Shown here: one piece after another, positions 9,694 to 17,965 of the stretch
How positions within the stretch are numbered: position 1 is the stretch's first letter
Layout: every line of letters begins with the position of its first letter
Assembly (NCBI GenBank): GCA_021804785.1
Contig: JAJZGY010000002.1
Coordinates: 1-64,000, forward strand
Length of the DNA stretch: 64,000 nucleotides
From: Pseudomonadota bacterium
Lineage (GTDB): Bacteria; Pseudomonadota; Alphaproteobacteria; Micropepsales; Micropepsaceae
Direction: 5' to 3'
The notes under the pieces: generated by a model
What the model saw: only the letters and a program-made list of their open reading frames with translations
The model's database searches: none
Told to the model about the DNA's origin: nothing
Translations under genes and position numbers: made by a program

Positions 9694-10484
9694 CGGTGAG
9701 CGTGGCCTCGACGTTGATGGGGCTTCGGATGGGTCGTAGCCGCCTTATGCCCGCTGGTCGCGGGTTTGGCGAGCGCCGGCGCAGTACCGGCCTTGGCTGC
9801 GGGAGGCGTGGCAGGCGGCGGCACCACACCATAGGCCTTGTCGCCCCCGGCATGGAGGAAAGTGGCCATAGCATTGGCGCGCTGACGCACTCCGATCGGA
9901 GCTTCGACATTGGCGGCCAAGGCCTGATATTCCTTCGCGGCGAGCGCAAATTTGCCGTCGCGATAATCGGCGTAGGCGAGAATTTCCCGGGCCATGAACC
10001 GCCAGGGGCTGGCAGCAGCGGTCAGAGGCGTCAGGAGCGCTTCAAGCTGCAGCCGCGGCATCGTATCGGCAAGCATCCAGCCCTCACGCAGCTTGGCAAC
10101 GGCGGCGAGGAGCGGATCATCGCCTGCTGCCACTTTCTTGTAGAGTTCGAGTGCATCGGCACGATGGCCGGCTGCCAGCAGCGCATCGGCATTGTGCAGG
10201 CGGGACACCACAGCATAGCCGGGCGGCGCCGTATCGGCGATCTTGGCGAAGGCCGTCGCCGCCTGTGCCGCATGGCCAGAAGCCATCAGCGCCTCGGCGG
10301 CCATGTAGGCCTGCGACGCCTTCAGGCTTGCGCGATGCTCGTAATAACGCCAGACCTGATAGCCTGCGGCCGCGAGGATGATGAGCGCCACCACAGCGAT
10401 GATATAATCGCCATAGCGCTTCCACAGCTGCGCATAACGCTCGCGGCGGACTTCCTCCTCGATTTCGCGGAAGATGTCGGACAC
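9690..10484 (-). CDS. YfgM-like TPR membrane protein
   Basis: A 264-residue protein with a short cytoplasmic N-terminus (MSDIFREIEEEVRRERY), one membrane helix at about residues 26-46, and a periplasmic TPR-like helical region to about 215. The last ~45 residues are rich in Pro, Ala, Lys and His and probably disordered. YfgM family proteins associate with the Sec translocon and periplasmic chaperones. The genomic link to bamB and der is the same as in other proteobacteria. The unusual low-complexity tail is the main departure from the family. Confidence 0.85.
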   Translation of the reverse strand: MSDIFREIEEEVRRERYAQLWKRYGDYIIAVVALIILAAAGYQVWRYYEHRASLKASQAYMAAEALMASGHAAQAATAFAKIADTAPPGYAVVSRLHNADALLAAGHRADALELYKKVAAGDDPLLAAVAKLREGWMLADTMPRLQLEALLTPLTAAASPWRFMAREILAYADYRDGKFALAAKEYQALAANVEAPIGVRQRANAMATFLHAGGDKAYGVVPPPATPPAAKAGTAPALAKPATSGHKAATTHPKPHQRRGHAHR

Positions 10485-10715
10485 CAGAAATTCCTTAGGC
10501 TGGGATCGACCGAAGCATCAGGACGCCACTCCCAAGTCTCCGACCAACGTCTTGACGGCGAAGGATGATTAGCGACTTGAGCGGCAATCCGCAACTCGCG
10601 ATATCGGGAACGGCGCCGCCTCGCCCGGCCCTGGCCGCGCCCCCGCTTTACCGGAAGTGGAATTTTTCAGCATAATATCTGCCCAAGCTGGGCTGGGCGC
10701 CGTGAAGGAGGCCAT

Positions 10716-12278
10716 ATGACTGCGGTTGAACAGGCCCCCAACGGGGCGAGGGCCTCACGTGACACCCCCGTGGGTCTGCGCATCGCGATCATCTGCGCGA
10801 TGATGGGCACCTTCATGCAGGTGCTCGATTCGACCATTGCCAATGTCGCCTTGCCCTACATGCAGGGTACCCTGCAGGCCAGCCGCGACCAGATCACCTG
10901 GGTTCTCACCTCCTACATCGTGGCTGCCGCGGTGATGACCGCTCCCGTAGGCTGGCTGTCCGCCCGCATCGGGCGCAAACCTTACTTTCTGATCAGCATG
11001 ACCGGGTTCACCGTGACCTCGGCGATGTGCGGGGCGGCCCAGTCCCTCGATCAGATGATCTTCTTTCGCATGCTCCAGGGCCTTTTTGGTGCCGCCCTCT
11101 CCCCCCTGTCGCAGTCCGTGGTGCTGGACCGCTTCCCCGCCGAAAAGCGCGGCATGATCATGTCGATCTGGGGCATGGTGGTGATGGTGGGTCCCATCAT
11201 GGGGCCAACCCTAGGCGGCTGGCTGACAGATAATTATTCCTGGCGCTGGGTCTTTTACGTGAACGTTCCCGTGGGGATTCTCGCAGTTCTGGGAATGCTT
11301 ATATTCCTTTCTGAAGATGAAACCGTGGAAGCGAAGACGTTCGACTGGACTGGATTTACGTTCTTTGCCATAGCCATTGCAGCGCTTCAGTTTATGCTCG
11401 ATCGAGGAACCTCGAAAGACTGGTTCTCATCTGGTGAAATCATAACAGAAGCTGTTCTTTCTGGGACAGGTGCCTATCTTTTTATTGTCCATTATTTCAC
11501 AAGCGATCAAATCTTCCTCCCTCGCGGCCTTTTGAAGGACGTGAATTTCGTCTCTGCGCTCGTGCTGACGTTTTTCGTCGGCGTCCTGATGCTGGCGACC
11601 ACCGCGCTCCTACCGCCGTTCCTGCAGGATCTGGGTGGCTACACCGTGCTCGATACCGGCCTGATGCTGGCGCCGCGCGGGGTGGGCACCATGCTGACCA
11701 TGATGCTGATGGGCAGGGTCGTCATGAAGGTGGATGCCCGTCTGCCCATGGCGGTTGGCTGTGTGCTCTTGACCTGGTCGATGTGGCAGATGTCGTTATG
11801 GACCCCGTCCGTGACCCAAATGACGCTTGCCAGCACCACTTTCGTTCAGGGTGTCGGCATGGGACTCATTTTCATTCCTGCCAATGTCATGGCCTTCGCC
11901 ACCCTGCCCTCCGAACTGCGCACGGATGCGGCGGCGATCATCAATCTGGTCCGCAACATGGGGATGGCCCTGGGGGTCTCGATCACCTCCTCGGCCCTGG
12001 CAGCGAGCATGCAGACTGTTCACGCCTCGCTGGCCGCCCATGTCACCCCCTTCAATCGGGCTCTGTCTGTCAATGGGCCAGCCCTGTTCTACAACCCGCA
12101 ATTGCCGCTGGGCCGCACGATCATGGAAATGATCGTCAACCAGCAGGCGCTCGCAATATCCTATGCCGACACCTTCTATCTGATGCTGTTCCTCAGCCTG
12201 CCGGCATTTCTGGTGCTGCTCGTGATCCCCAAACCCGAACCGACGGTCGGAACCGTCAAGATCGAGCCCCTAGAATAG
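10716..12278 (+). CDS. DHA2 family MFS multidrug efflux transporter (EmrB-like)
   Basis: A 520-residue inner-membrane protein with about 14 hydrophobic segments, typical of the EmrB/QacA drug:proton antiporters. The early LDSTIANVALPYM and WVLTSYIVAAAVMTAP motifs are diagnostic of this family. A good Shine-Dalgarno (AAGGAGG) precedes the ATG. No EmrA-type adaptor gene is next to it. From about 11,285 to 11,525 the GC content drops to roughly 42-48% by my count, against clearly higher values on both sides, with A/T-ending codons; this suggests a mosaic gene. The substrate is unknown. Confidence 0.9.
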   Translation: MTAVEQAPNGARASRDTPVGLRIAIICAMMGTFMQVLDSTIANVALPYMQGTLQASRDQITWVLTSYIVAAAVMTAPVGWLSARIGRKPYFLISMTGFTVTSAMCGAAQSLDQMIFFRMLQGLFGAALSPLSQSVVLDRFPAEKRGMIMSIWGMVVMVGPIMGPTLGGWLTDNYSWRWVFYVNVPVGILAVLGMLIFLSEDETVEAKTFDWTGFTFFAIAIAALQFMLDRGTSKDWFSSGEIITEAVLSGTGAYLFIVHYFTSDQIFLPRGLLKDVNFVSALVLTFFVGVLMLATTALLPPFLQDLGGYTVLDTGLMLAPRGVGTMLTMMLMGRVVMKVDARLPMAVGCVLLTWSMWQMSLWTPSVTQMTLASTTFVQGVGMGLIFIPANVMAFATLPSELRTDAAAIINLVRNMGMALGVSITSSALAASMQTVHASLAAHVTPFNRALSVNGPALFYNPQLPLGRTIMEMIVNQQALAISYADTFYLMLFLSLPAFLVLLVIPKPEPTVGTVKIEPLE

Positions 12279-12484
12279 AGATCCGGCGTCACGCCGGCCC
12301 GGCGCCCGCACTGGCTCGCTCCGTTAGAAAGCCTTTAAGGGCGAGACTGCCGCCTCGGCTCCACCCCCATTGCGAACGGGGCCAACTTTTAGGCATGATG
12401 CCATTCTGTCGCGCTTTCCTCCGCCGGGGGGGGAGTGGGCGCGGCGGCAAACTAGGCACCCGGCGGGACTCAATCGGCAACATC

Positions 12485-13120
12485 ATGGCGAATTATGACA
12501 CGACGCGCCTCGCACAGGCATCGGCTCGAGGCACCATCAAATGGTTCAACGCGACGAAGGGATACGGCTTTATCACTCTGGAACGCGGCGGTGACGCGTT
12601 CTGTCACGCCAGTGCCCTAGCCGCGGTCGGTGCAACAGATGTTCCACCCGGATCGACCGTTGTCTGCGATCTGCAGGAATCCCCGCGTGGCCTTCAGGTC
12701 GTGGCCGTCCACAGCCTCGATACCTCGACCGCAGAAGCCCAGCCGCCGCGCAAGCCGCGCGGCCTGGGAGGCGGCGACGATGACCGTGGCCGACGCGGCG
12801 GGTTCGGTCGCGACAGCGGAGGTTTCGGTCGCGACAGCGGAGGCTTTGGCCGCGACAGCGGAGGCTTCGGCCGCGACAGCGGAGGTTTCGGCCGTGACAG
12901 CGCCCCTTCCGGTGCCATGGTCGATGGCCGGGTCAAATTCTTCAACGACCAGAAGGGCTTTGGCTTCGTGGTTCCGGAAAATGGCGGCGACGATGTCTAT
13001 GTCCATGCCAGTGCACTGCGCCGTTCGGGGTTGGCCGCGCTTACACCCGAACAGCGCATCCGTTACTCCACCCGGCAGGGCATGAAGGGCGTCGAAGTCG
13101 ATCGCATCGAGGTGCTGTAA
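12485..13120 (+). CDS. Two-domain cold-shock protein with GGFGRDS-repeat linker
   Basis: A 211-residue protein with two cold-shock domains. The first (about residues 15-80) has RNP1 KGYGFI and a variant RNP2 DAFCHAS. The second (about 145-211) has KGFGFV and DVYVHAS. Such domains bind single-stranded RNA and DNA. Double-CSD proteins occur in other alphaproteobacteria such as Caulobacter. The linker holds five tandem copies of GGFGRDS, which should be disordered and RNA-binding like RGG/FG-rich regions. The track ORF starts far upstream; the ATG at 12485 begins the family-like N-terminus. It converges with the Atm1-like gene. Confidence 0.9.
   Translation: MANYDTTRLAQASARGTIKWFNATKGYGFITLERGGDAFCHASALAAVGATDVPPGSTVVCDLQESPRGLQVVAVHSLDTSTAEAQPPRKPRGLGGGDDDRGRRGGFGRDSGGFGRDSGGFGRDSGGFGRDSGGFGRDSAPSGAMVDGRVKFFNDQKGFGFVVPENGGDDVYVHASALRRSGLAALTPEQRIRYSTRQGMKGVEVDRIEVL
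12797..12901 (+). repeat. Five tandem 21-bp repeats coding for GGFGRDS
   Basis: Five in-frame units of 21 bases follow one another without gaps and differ mainly at third codon positions (GGT/GGC, CGC/CGT, TTC/TTT). The pattern preserves the peptide while the DNA drifts, so the repeat has been kept at the protein level. Copy number could vary between strains by slippage. Confidence 0.95.
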
Positions 13121-13121
13121 G

Positions 13122-13144
13122 GAGGCGGCCTATTCGGCCGCCTC
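13122..13144. terminator. Hairpin between convergent csp and atm1-like genes
   Basis: GAGGCGGCC and GGCCGCCTC form a nine-base-pair stem around the five-base loop TATTC. It lies directly after the stop of the cold-shock gene and covers the end of the Atm1-like gene. There is no clear T-run on either side, so it may be a weak bidirectional terminator or an mRNA 3'-end stabiliser. Confidence 0.5.
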
Positions 13145-15010
13145 ATCTCGATGCATGCGTGCAGCATCCGGACTAACATCGGGATCATGTTCGGCCGCTT
13201 TCAGCCGCTCGCGCGCTGCTGCAGCTTCTTTTTGCTTGTTCCACATCGACGCGTAATGGCCTCCGCGTGCCAGCAACTCGCTGTGACGGCCGCGTTCGAT
13301 GATCTCGCCGTGATCCAGTACCAGGATCTCGTCGGCGTCAACCACCGTTGACAGCCGATGCGCGATGACCAAGGTCGTGCGGTTCTGCGCCACCAGATTG
13401 AGCTCGCTCTGGATCTCGCGCTCGGTGCCGGTATCGAGTGCCGATGTCGCTTCATCCAGAAGCAGGATCGGAGGGTTCTTCAGTATGGTGCGAGCAATCG
13501 CCACGCGCTGTTTCTCGCCGCCAGAAAGTTTCAGCCCGCGTTCACCAACCATGGCATTGTAACCATCCGGCAGCTCGCGGATGAAAGGTTCGATCTGGGC
13601 CATGCGCGCCGCCTCCTCGATCTCGCTCTCGCCGGCGCCAATCCTCCCGTATGCAATATTGTACCGGATGGTGTCATTGAAGAGCACCGTGTCTTGCGGA
13701 ACGATGCCGATAGCTTGCCGCAGCGAGGCCTGTGTGACCTTGCGGATATCCTGCCCGTCTATGCGAACGGCGCCGCTCTCAATGTCGTAAAAGCGGTAGA
13801 GGATGCGACTGATGGTCGACTTTCCCGCGCCTGACGGCCCCACCACTGCAACCGTCTTGCCGGCCGGCACACGAAAGCTGATGCCCTTGAGAATGGTGCG
13901 TGCCGGTTCATAGGCAAAGACAACCTCGTCAAAGACAATCTCGCCTCCGGTAATGGCAAGGGGACGGGCGTCGGGTGCATCGACCACTTCCTGGGGCTGA
14001 TGCAGCAGACGGAACATGGCATCCATGTCCACCAGCGCCTGGGTGATTTCGCGATAGACCGTCCCCAGAAGGTTGAGTGGCATGTAAAGCTGCATCAAGA
14101 TCGCATTGGCCATCACGAAATCTCCAACCGTGAAGCGCCCATATTTGATGCCAAAAGCGGTCATCGCCATGACCGCTCCCATGCCCAGCGCGACGATGAT
14201 CGCCTGACCAGTATTGAGGATCGACAGAGAGGTTTGCGATGCGATCGAGGCACGGGTAAATTTTTCCATCGAGCGATCAAATCTGCTCGTCTCGTGCGCC
14301 TCGTTGTTGAAGTACTTGACCGTCTCGTAATTCAAAAGACTGTCGACTGCCTTTGTGTTCGCCTCCTGATCAGACTGATTCATCTCCCGGCGGAACTGGA
14401 TACGCCAGCGCGTCACGGCCAGGGTGAACCAGCCATAGGCCACCACCATCGTGAAGGTAACGAGCGCGATCCAGATGTTGAGCGTAGCGATAAGAATCGC
14501 GCAGAAGATCAGGAGCTGAAACAGCGTCGGAAAAATATTGAAAAGGGCAAAGGACAGGAGCGTATCGATGCCTTTGGTGCCGCGCTCGATCACCCGCGAC
14601 AGCCCGCCCGTCTTGCGTTCCAGATGAAACCGCAAGGACAGGGTATGAACATGGGCAAAGGTCGAAACCCCCACCTCGCGCATGGCGTGATACTGAACCT
14701 TGGCAAAAATTCCATCGCGCAGCTGCGCAAAGGCCTGCATCAAAATACGTGCGAAGACATAGGCTCCCACCAGCGACAGCGCCGAGCTGAGAGCGATCTG
14801 TGCCGGGCTCTTGGCCAGCGCGTCGGTGATGTAGCGCATCACCACCGGGAAAGTGGCGGTGGCGAGAATGGCCAGAACAAGGCAGGCGAGCGCCACCAGA
14901 ACGCGCAACCTCAGATCAGGCCTGCCCTTTGGCCACAGATAGGGCATGAGCCGCCACAGGGGGGCCAGCTGTGCGGTACCACCACCTTCTTCGACAAGCG
15001 ATCGGCGCAT
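13130..15010 (-). CDS. Atm1/HMT1-type ABC exporter (fused permease and ATPase)
   Basis: A protein of about 626 residues with an N-terminal six-helix type I exporter domain (to about residue 335) and a C-terminal ATPase. The nucleotide-binding motifs are Walker A GPSGAGKST, signature LSGGEKQRVAIAR and Walker B ILLLDEATSALD. The TM region resembles bacterial Atm1 homologues, which export glutathione-metal or glutathione-persulfide conjugates. The track starts at TTG 15013; I choose the adjacent ATG at 15010. The start is directly behind the stop of a 30-codon membrane ORF, suggesting translational coupling. Confidence 0.88.
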   Translation of the reverse strand: MRRSLVEEGGGTAQLAPLWRLMPYLWPKGRPDLRLRVLVALACLVLAILATATFPVVMRYITDALAKSPAQIALSSALSLVGAYVFARILMQAFAQLRDGIFAKVQYHAMREVGVSTFAHVHTLSLRFHLERKTGGLSRVIERGTKGIDTLLSFALFNIFPTLFQLLIFCAILIATLNIWIALVTFTMVVAYGWFTLAVTRWRIQFRREMNQSDQEANTKAVDSLLNYETVKYFNNEAHETSRFDRSMEKFTRASIASQTSLSILNTGQAIIVALGMGAVMAMTAFGIKYGRFTVGDFVMANAILMQLYMPLNLLGTVYREITQALVDMDAMFRLLHQPQEVVDAPDARPLAITGGEIVFDEVVFAYEPARTILKGISFRVPAGKTVAVVGPSGAGKSTISRILYRFYDIESGAVRIDGQDIRKVTQASLRQAIGIVPQDTVLFNDTIRYNIAYGRIGAGESEIEEAARMAQIEPFIRELPDGYNAMVGERGLKLSGGEKQRVAIARTILKNPPILLLDEATSALDTGTEREIQSELNLVAQNRTTLVIAHRLSTVVDADEILVLDHGEIIERGRHSELLARGGHYASMWNKQKEAAAARERLKAAEHDPDVSPDAARMHRDEAAE

Positions 15011-15013
15011 CAA

Positions 15014-15106
15014 TCAATGTCCCATGTTGCCGCCGGCAAAGGTCAGATAGCCGGCGATAAAGGCAAGAACGGCAATGGCAGCCAGGATGACGAATGGACG
15101 GCGCAC
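15014..15106 (-). CDS. Candidate 30-residue single-pass membrane peptide
   Basis: This ORF is too short for the supplied track. It starts with GTG, preceded by GAGG with a six-base spacer, and codes for two arginines followed by a hydrophobic helix (PFVILAAIAVLAFIAGYLTF) and a short GGNMGH tail. The stop at 15014-15016 abuts the start region of the Atm1-like exporter gene. A GTG four codons upstream is possible but lacks the spacing. The positive-inside pattern fits a small inner-membrane protein. No function is known to me. Confidence 0.5.
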   Translation of the reverse strand: MRRPFVILAAIAVLAFIAGYLTFAGGNMGH

Positions 15107-15228
15107 CGCTAACCTCACTTTGGCCTCGTTTACGAAGCTATGCCTCAAACCGCAACCTGTGTCCCCAGAGTCCAAGTCCGCTGCCGCACGGCGTTCCGCC
15201 GCTTCAGCATGAGAAAGCCTCGCCTGTC

Positions 15229-15825
15229 ATGACCTCCCCTGCAACGCCCTCCTCGTCCGAATCCTTTACCGTCTGTGTCTTTTGCGGCTCGTCTTTGGGC
15301 AATGATCCGCAGTTTGGGCGAGAGGCCCGCGAGCTCGGCCAGCGGATCGCGCGGGCCGGCTGGTCACTGGTCTTCGGTGGCGGCGACGTCGGTCTTATGG
15401 GCGAAACCGCCCGCGCCGTGAGGGCCCTGGGGCAGCCTGTCCATGGTGTCCTGCCTGAATTCCTGCAGCAGCAGGAGCACCCCATGAGCCACGGCGAAAG
15501 CCTTGAGCTGACGGCGGACCTGCAGAGCCGCAAGCGCCGCCTGCTGGCCGCCGCAGACGCCTTCGTCCTGCTTCCCGGCGGCTTTGGCACGCTGGACGAA
15601 TTCTTCGAGGTGCTGACCGAGGCCCAGCTCGGCGTCCACCACAAACCCATCATCCTCGTCGACGTCGCGGGCTATTACACCCCCCTCCTGGCGCTGCTCG
15701 AACACGCCGTGCATCACGGCTTTGCCCGCCCGGAAAGTCTGGGATTTGTCAGCCGCGTGCCGGACGCAGCAGCGGCGATCGAAAGTCTGCTCCAGGGCGG
15801 CGGCAACGCGCTCGCCCGCCCCTAG
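15229..15825 (+). CDS. LOG family protein (TIGR00730-type nucleotide phosphoribohydrolase)
   Basis: A 198-residue protein of the LOG family, named for cytokinin-activating enzymes that release the base from cytokinin riboside monophosphate. In bacteria these proteins often act as general nucleoside-monophosphate phosphoribohydrolases. The defining PGGFGTLDE motif is present near residue 120, preceded by GGGDVGLMG. The track ORF begins upstream; the ATG at 15229 gives the normal N-terminus VCVFCGSS after a short polar leader. It converges with the tlpA-like gene, overlapping it by four bases. Confidence 0.88.
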   Translation: MTSPATPSSSESFTVCVFCGSSLGNDPQFGREARELGQRIARAGWSLVFGGGDVGLMGETARAVRALGQPVHGVLPEFLQQQEHPMSHGESLELTADLQSRKRRLLAAADAFVLLPGGFGTLDEFFEVLTEAQLGVHHKPIILVDVAGYYTPLLALLEHAVHHGFARPESLGFVSRVPDAAAAIESLLQGGGNALARP

Positions 15826-16430
15826 GACAGCGGCCTTGGGACGGTGACAAGCAGGTGCCGAAAATAGCGGATAGCCGAGGGAGCATCCCATTTGGCGGTA
15901 CCGACCACCCGTGCGATCTCCCGCCCCTCCGGGTCGATGAGGATCGATGTCGGCAGCCCATACGCATCAAAGCTCCGGATGAAGGCGTGAGCGGGATCGC
16001 GCCACACCCCGAGACTCTCGGCCTGGTGCGCAGCCAGAAAAACACGGATGGTCTTCGCATCGGCATGGCCGACATTGACCGCCACGATATCAAGGCCGCG
16101 CCCCTTGAGGGCGGTCTGCAGCGCCGCCAGCGCGGGCAGTTCGCGTACACAAGGTGAACACCAGGTCGCCCAGAGATTGACGAGCAGATAGTGCCCGCGG
16201 AAGGCGTCCAGCATCTTCAGCCGGCCGCGCCCATCGGCAATGGCGATATCCGGTGCCAGGTGGGGATGACGAAGCGGCTGCAGACGGGAGAGTGCCGCCG
16301 GCGGATTGCTCACTGCGTGGACAGGCCCCGACAGGATCACATATAGAACCCCAACAAGGACCGCAGCCGCGGCGGCAAGTGCGGCGGCAGGCAAGGGCTT
16401 GAGGACGGCCTTGGCAACAAATCGAGGCAT
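15822..16430 (-). CDS. TlpA-family thioredoxin-like protein, membrane anchored
   Basis: A 202-residue protein with one N-terminal hydrophobic helix (about residues 14-36) and a periplasmic thioredoxin fold from about residue 60. The redox motif is WCSPC in LWATWCSPC. TlpA/ResA-like proteins reduce periplasmic disulfides, for example in cytochrome c or copper-centre maturation; none of those genes are nearby, so the partner is unknown. Its start is only nine bases from the divergent argH start, and no Shine-Dalgarno is visible. Confidence 0.87.
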   Translation of the reverse strand: MPRFVAKAVLKPLPAAALAAAAAVLVGVLYVILSGPVHAVSNPPAALSRLQPLRHPHLAPDIAIADGRGRLKMLDAFRGHYLLVNLWATWCSPCVRELPALAALQTALKGRGLDIVAVNVGHADAKTIRVFLAAHQAESLGVWRDPAHAFIRSFDAYGLPTSILIDPEGREIARVVGTAKWDAPSAIRYFRHLLVTVPRPLS

Positions 16431-16439
16431 CTAGCACCA

Positions 16440-17822
16440 ATGACGAAGAACAAGATGTGGGGGGGACGTTTTTCCACGGGGCCCGCTTCGATCATGGAGG
16501 AAATAAACGCCTCCGTCGATTTCGACAAACGCCTCGCCCACGAAGATCTTGCCGGATCGAAGGCTCACGCCCGGATGCTGGCCGCCTGTGGCATCATCAG
16601 CGAGGCTGACGGTGCGGCGATTGTTGGTGGCCTGGAGGAGATTGAAGTCGAGATCGCGGCTGGCGACTTCGAATTCAAGCGGAGCCTCGAGGACGTGCAT
16701 CTCAACATCGAAAGCCGGCTGGCCGAAAAGATCGGGCCGGTCGCCGGCCGCCTGCATACCGCGCGTTCCCGCAATGATCAGGTCGCCACCGATTTCAGGC
16801 TGTGGGTGCGTACGGCCTGCGGCCGCGCCACGGCTGGGCTCAGAGCCCTGCAGCAGGTTCTGCTCGATCTGGCTGCGACCCATGCCGACACCATCATGCC
16901 GGGCTTTACCCATATGCAGCCGGCCCAGCCGGTGACCTTTGGCCACCACTGTTTGGCCTATGTCGAAATGTTCGCCCGCGACTGCGACCGCTTTGTGCAG
17001 TGCGCCCGTCGTCTCAACGAATGCCCTTTGGGCGCCGCGGCCTTAGCTGGAACACCCTACCCCATCGACCGCTCCATGACGGCCAGGACTCTGGGCTTTG
17101 AGGGGCCTGCCCGCAACTCCCTCGACGCGGTTGCGGCGCGCGACTTCGCCCTTGATTACCTCGCGGCCGCCACCATCGCGGCCACTCACCTGTCCCGGCT
17201 GGGCGAAGAAATTGTGGTATGGGCCAATCCGGGCTTCGGCTTTATCCGCCTCAGCGATGCCTTCTCGACCGGCTCCTCCATCATGCCCCAAAAACGCAAT
17301 CCGGATGCGGCCGAACTCGTGCGCGCCAAAAGCGGGCGTATTCTGGGCAGCTTCGTTGGCCTCGCGACGGTAATCAAGGGACTGGCCCTCGCCTATGCCA
17401 AAGACCTGCAGGAAGACAAGGAGGCGGTGTTTGCGGCCGCGGACGCACTCGAACTGTGCCTTGCCGCGATGGCGGGCATGCTCAGCGATCTCACGGTACG
17501 CGCCGAAGCAATGCGCAAGGCGGCCGAAGCCGGCTTTCCCACCGCCACGGACCTCGCCGACTGGTGTGTGCGTGAGCTTTCAATTCCCTTCCGCGAGGCC
17601 CACCATATCGCCGGTGCAATTGTCAGACAGGCCGAACAGATGGGTGTGGCATTAGCCGAGGTGCCCTTGTCGCAGATGCAGAAGGTCGAAGCGCGCATCG
17701 ACGCGCGGGTCTATGACGTGCTGACGCTCGAGGCCTCAGTCAAAGCGCGGCGCAGCTTCGGCGGCACTGCACCTGAGCGCGTGCGTGAGCAGATCGCCTA
17801 TTGGCGCGGACAGCTCGCATGA
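16440..17822 (+). CDS. argH: Argininosuccinate lyase
   Basis: ArgH cleaves argininosuccinate to arginine and fumarate, the last step of arginine synthesis. The 460-residue sequence starts with the family-typical MWGGRF stretch a few residues in, has TARSRNDQV and the fumarase superfamily signature [12 protein letters not shown]. There is no visible ribosome-binding site before the ATG at 16440 and only nine bases separate it from the divergent tlpA-like start. It overlaps the next small lipoprotein gene (ATGA), forming argH-lptM-lysA. Confidence 0.96.
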   Translation: MTKNKMWGGRFSTGPASIMEEINASVDFDKRLAHEDLAGSKAHARMLAACGIISEADGAAIVGGLEEIEVEIAAGDFEFKRSLEDVHLNIESRLAEKIGPVAGRLHTARSRNDQVATDFRLWVRTACGRATAGLRALQQVLLDLAATHADTIMPGFTHMQPAQPVTFGHHCLAYVEMFARDCDRFVQCARRLNECPLGAAALAGTPYPIDRSMTARTLGFEGPARNSLDAVAARDFALDYLAAATIAATHLSRLGEEIVVWANPGFGFIRLSDAFSTGSSIMPQKRNPDAAELVRAKSGRILGSFVGLATVIKGLALAYAKDLQEDKEAVFAAADALELCLAAMAGMLSDLTVRAEAMRKAAEAGFPTATDLADWCVRELSIPFREAHHIAGAIVRQAEQMGVALAEVPLSQMQKVEARIDARVYDVLTLEASVKARRSFGGTAPERVREQIAYWRGQLA

Positions 17823-17965
17823 TCCGCCGTATTCTGGCGCTGGGCGCCCTTGTGCTCGTGCTGACAGGATGCGGGGTTAAATCCAACCTCGTCATGCCCG
17901 ATGGCAAGCCCACGCCCAAGCGCCAGCAGGATCCGTCGCGCCCCCCAAGCCCACTGGGACAATAA
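17819..17965 (+). CDS. lptM: LptM (YifL)-like small lipoprotein
   Basis: A 48-residue lipoprotein missing from the ORF track. It has a short signal helix ending in the lipobox LTGC, then [13 protein letters not shown], matching the CG-x-K-x2-L-x2-P pattern of the LptM/YifL family, and a Pro/Lys/Gln-rich tail. In E. coli LptM assists oxidative maturation of the LPS translocon protein LptD. Here it is wedged between argH and lysA, overlapping both (ATGA and TAATG), a location typical for this family in proteobacteria. Confidence 0.82.
   Translation: MIRRILALGALVLVLTGCGVKSNLVMPDGKPTPKRQQDPSRPPSPLGQ

Noticed and set aside
12283-12297. CCGGCG-TCA-CGCCGG hairpin after the emrB-like gene
   Set aside because: Short stem and no T-run; not convincing as a terminator.
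12797-12901. CRISPR-like short repeats
   Set aside because: The 21-bp units are contiguous without spacers, in frame and inside a gene.
14000-15112. 370-aa plus-strand ORF antisense to the Atm1-like gene
   Set aside because: Gln/His/Arg-rich composition with no domain features; the exporter on the minus strand has all ABC motifs.
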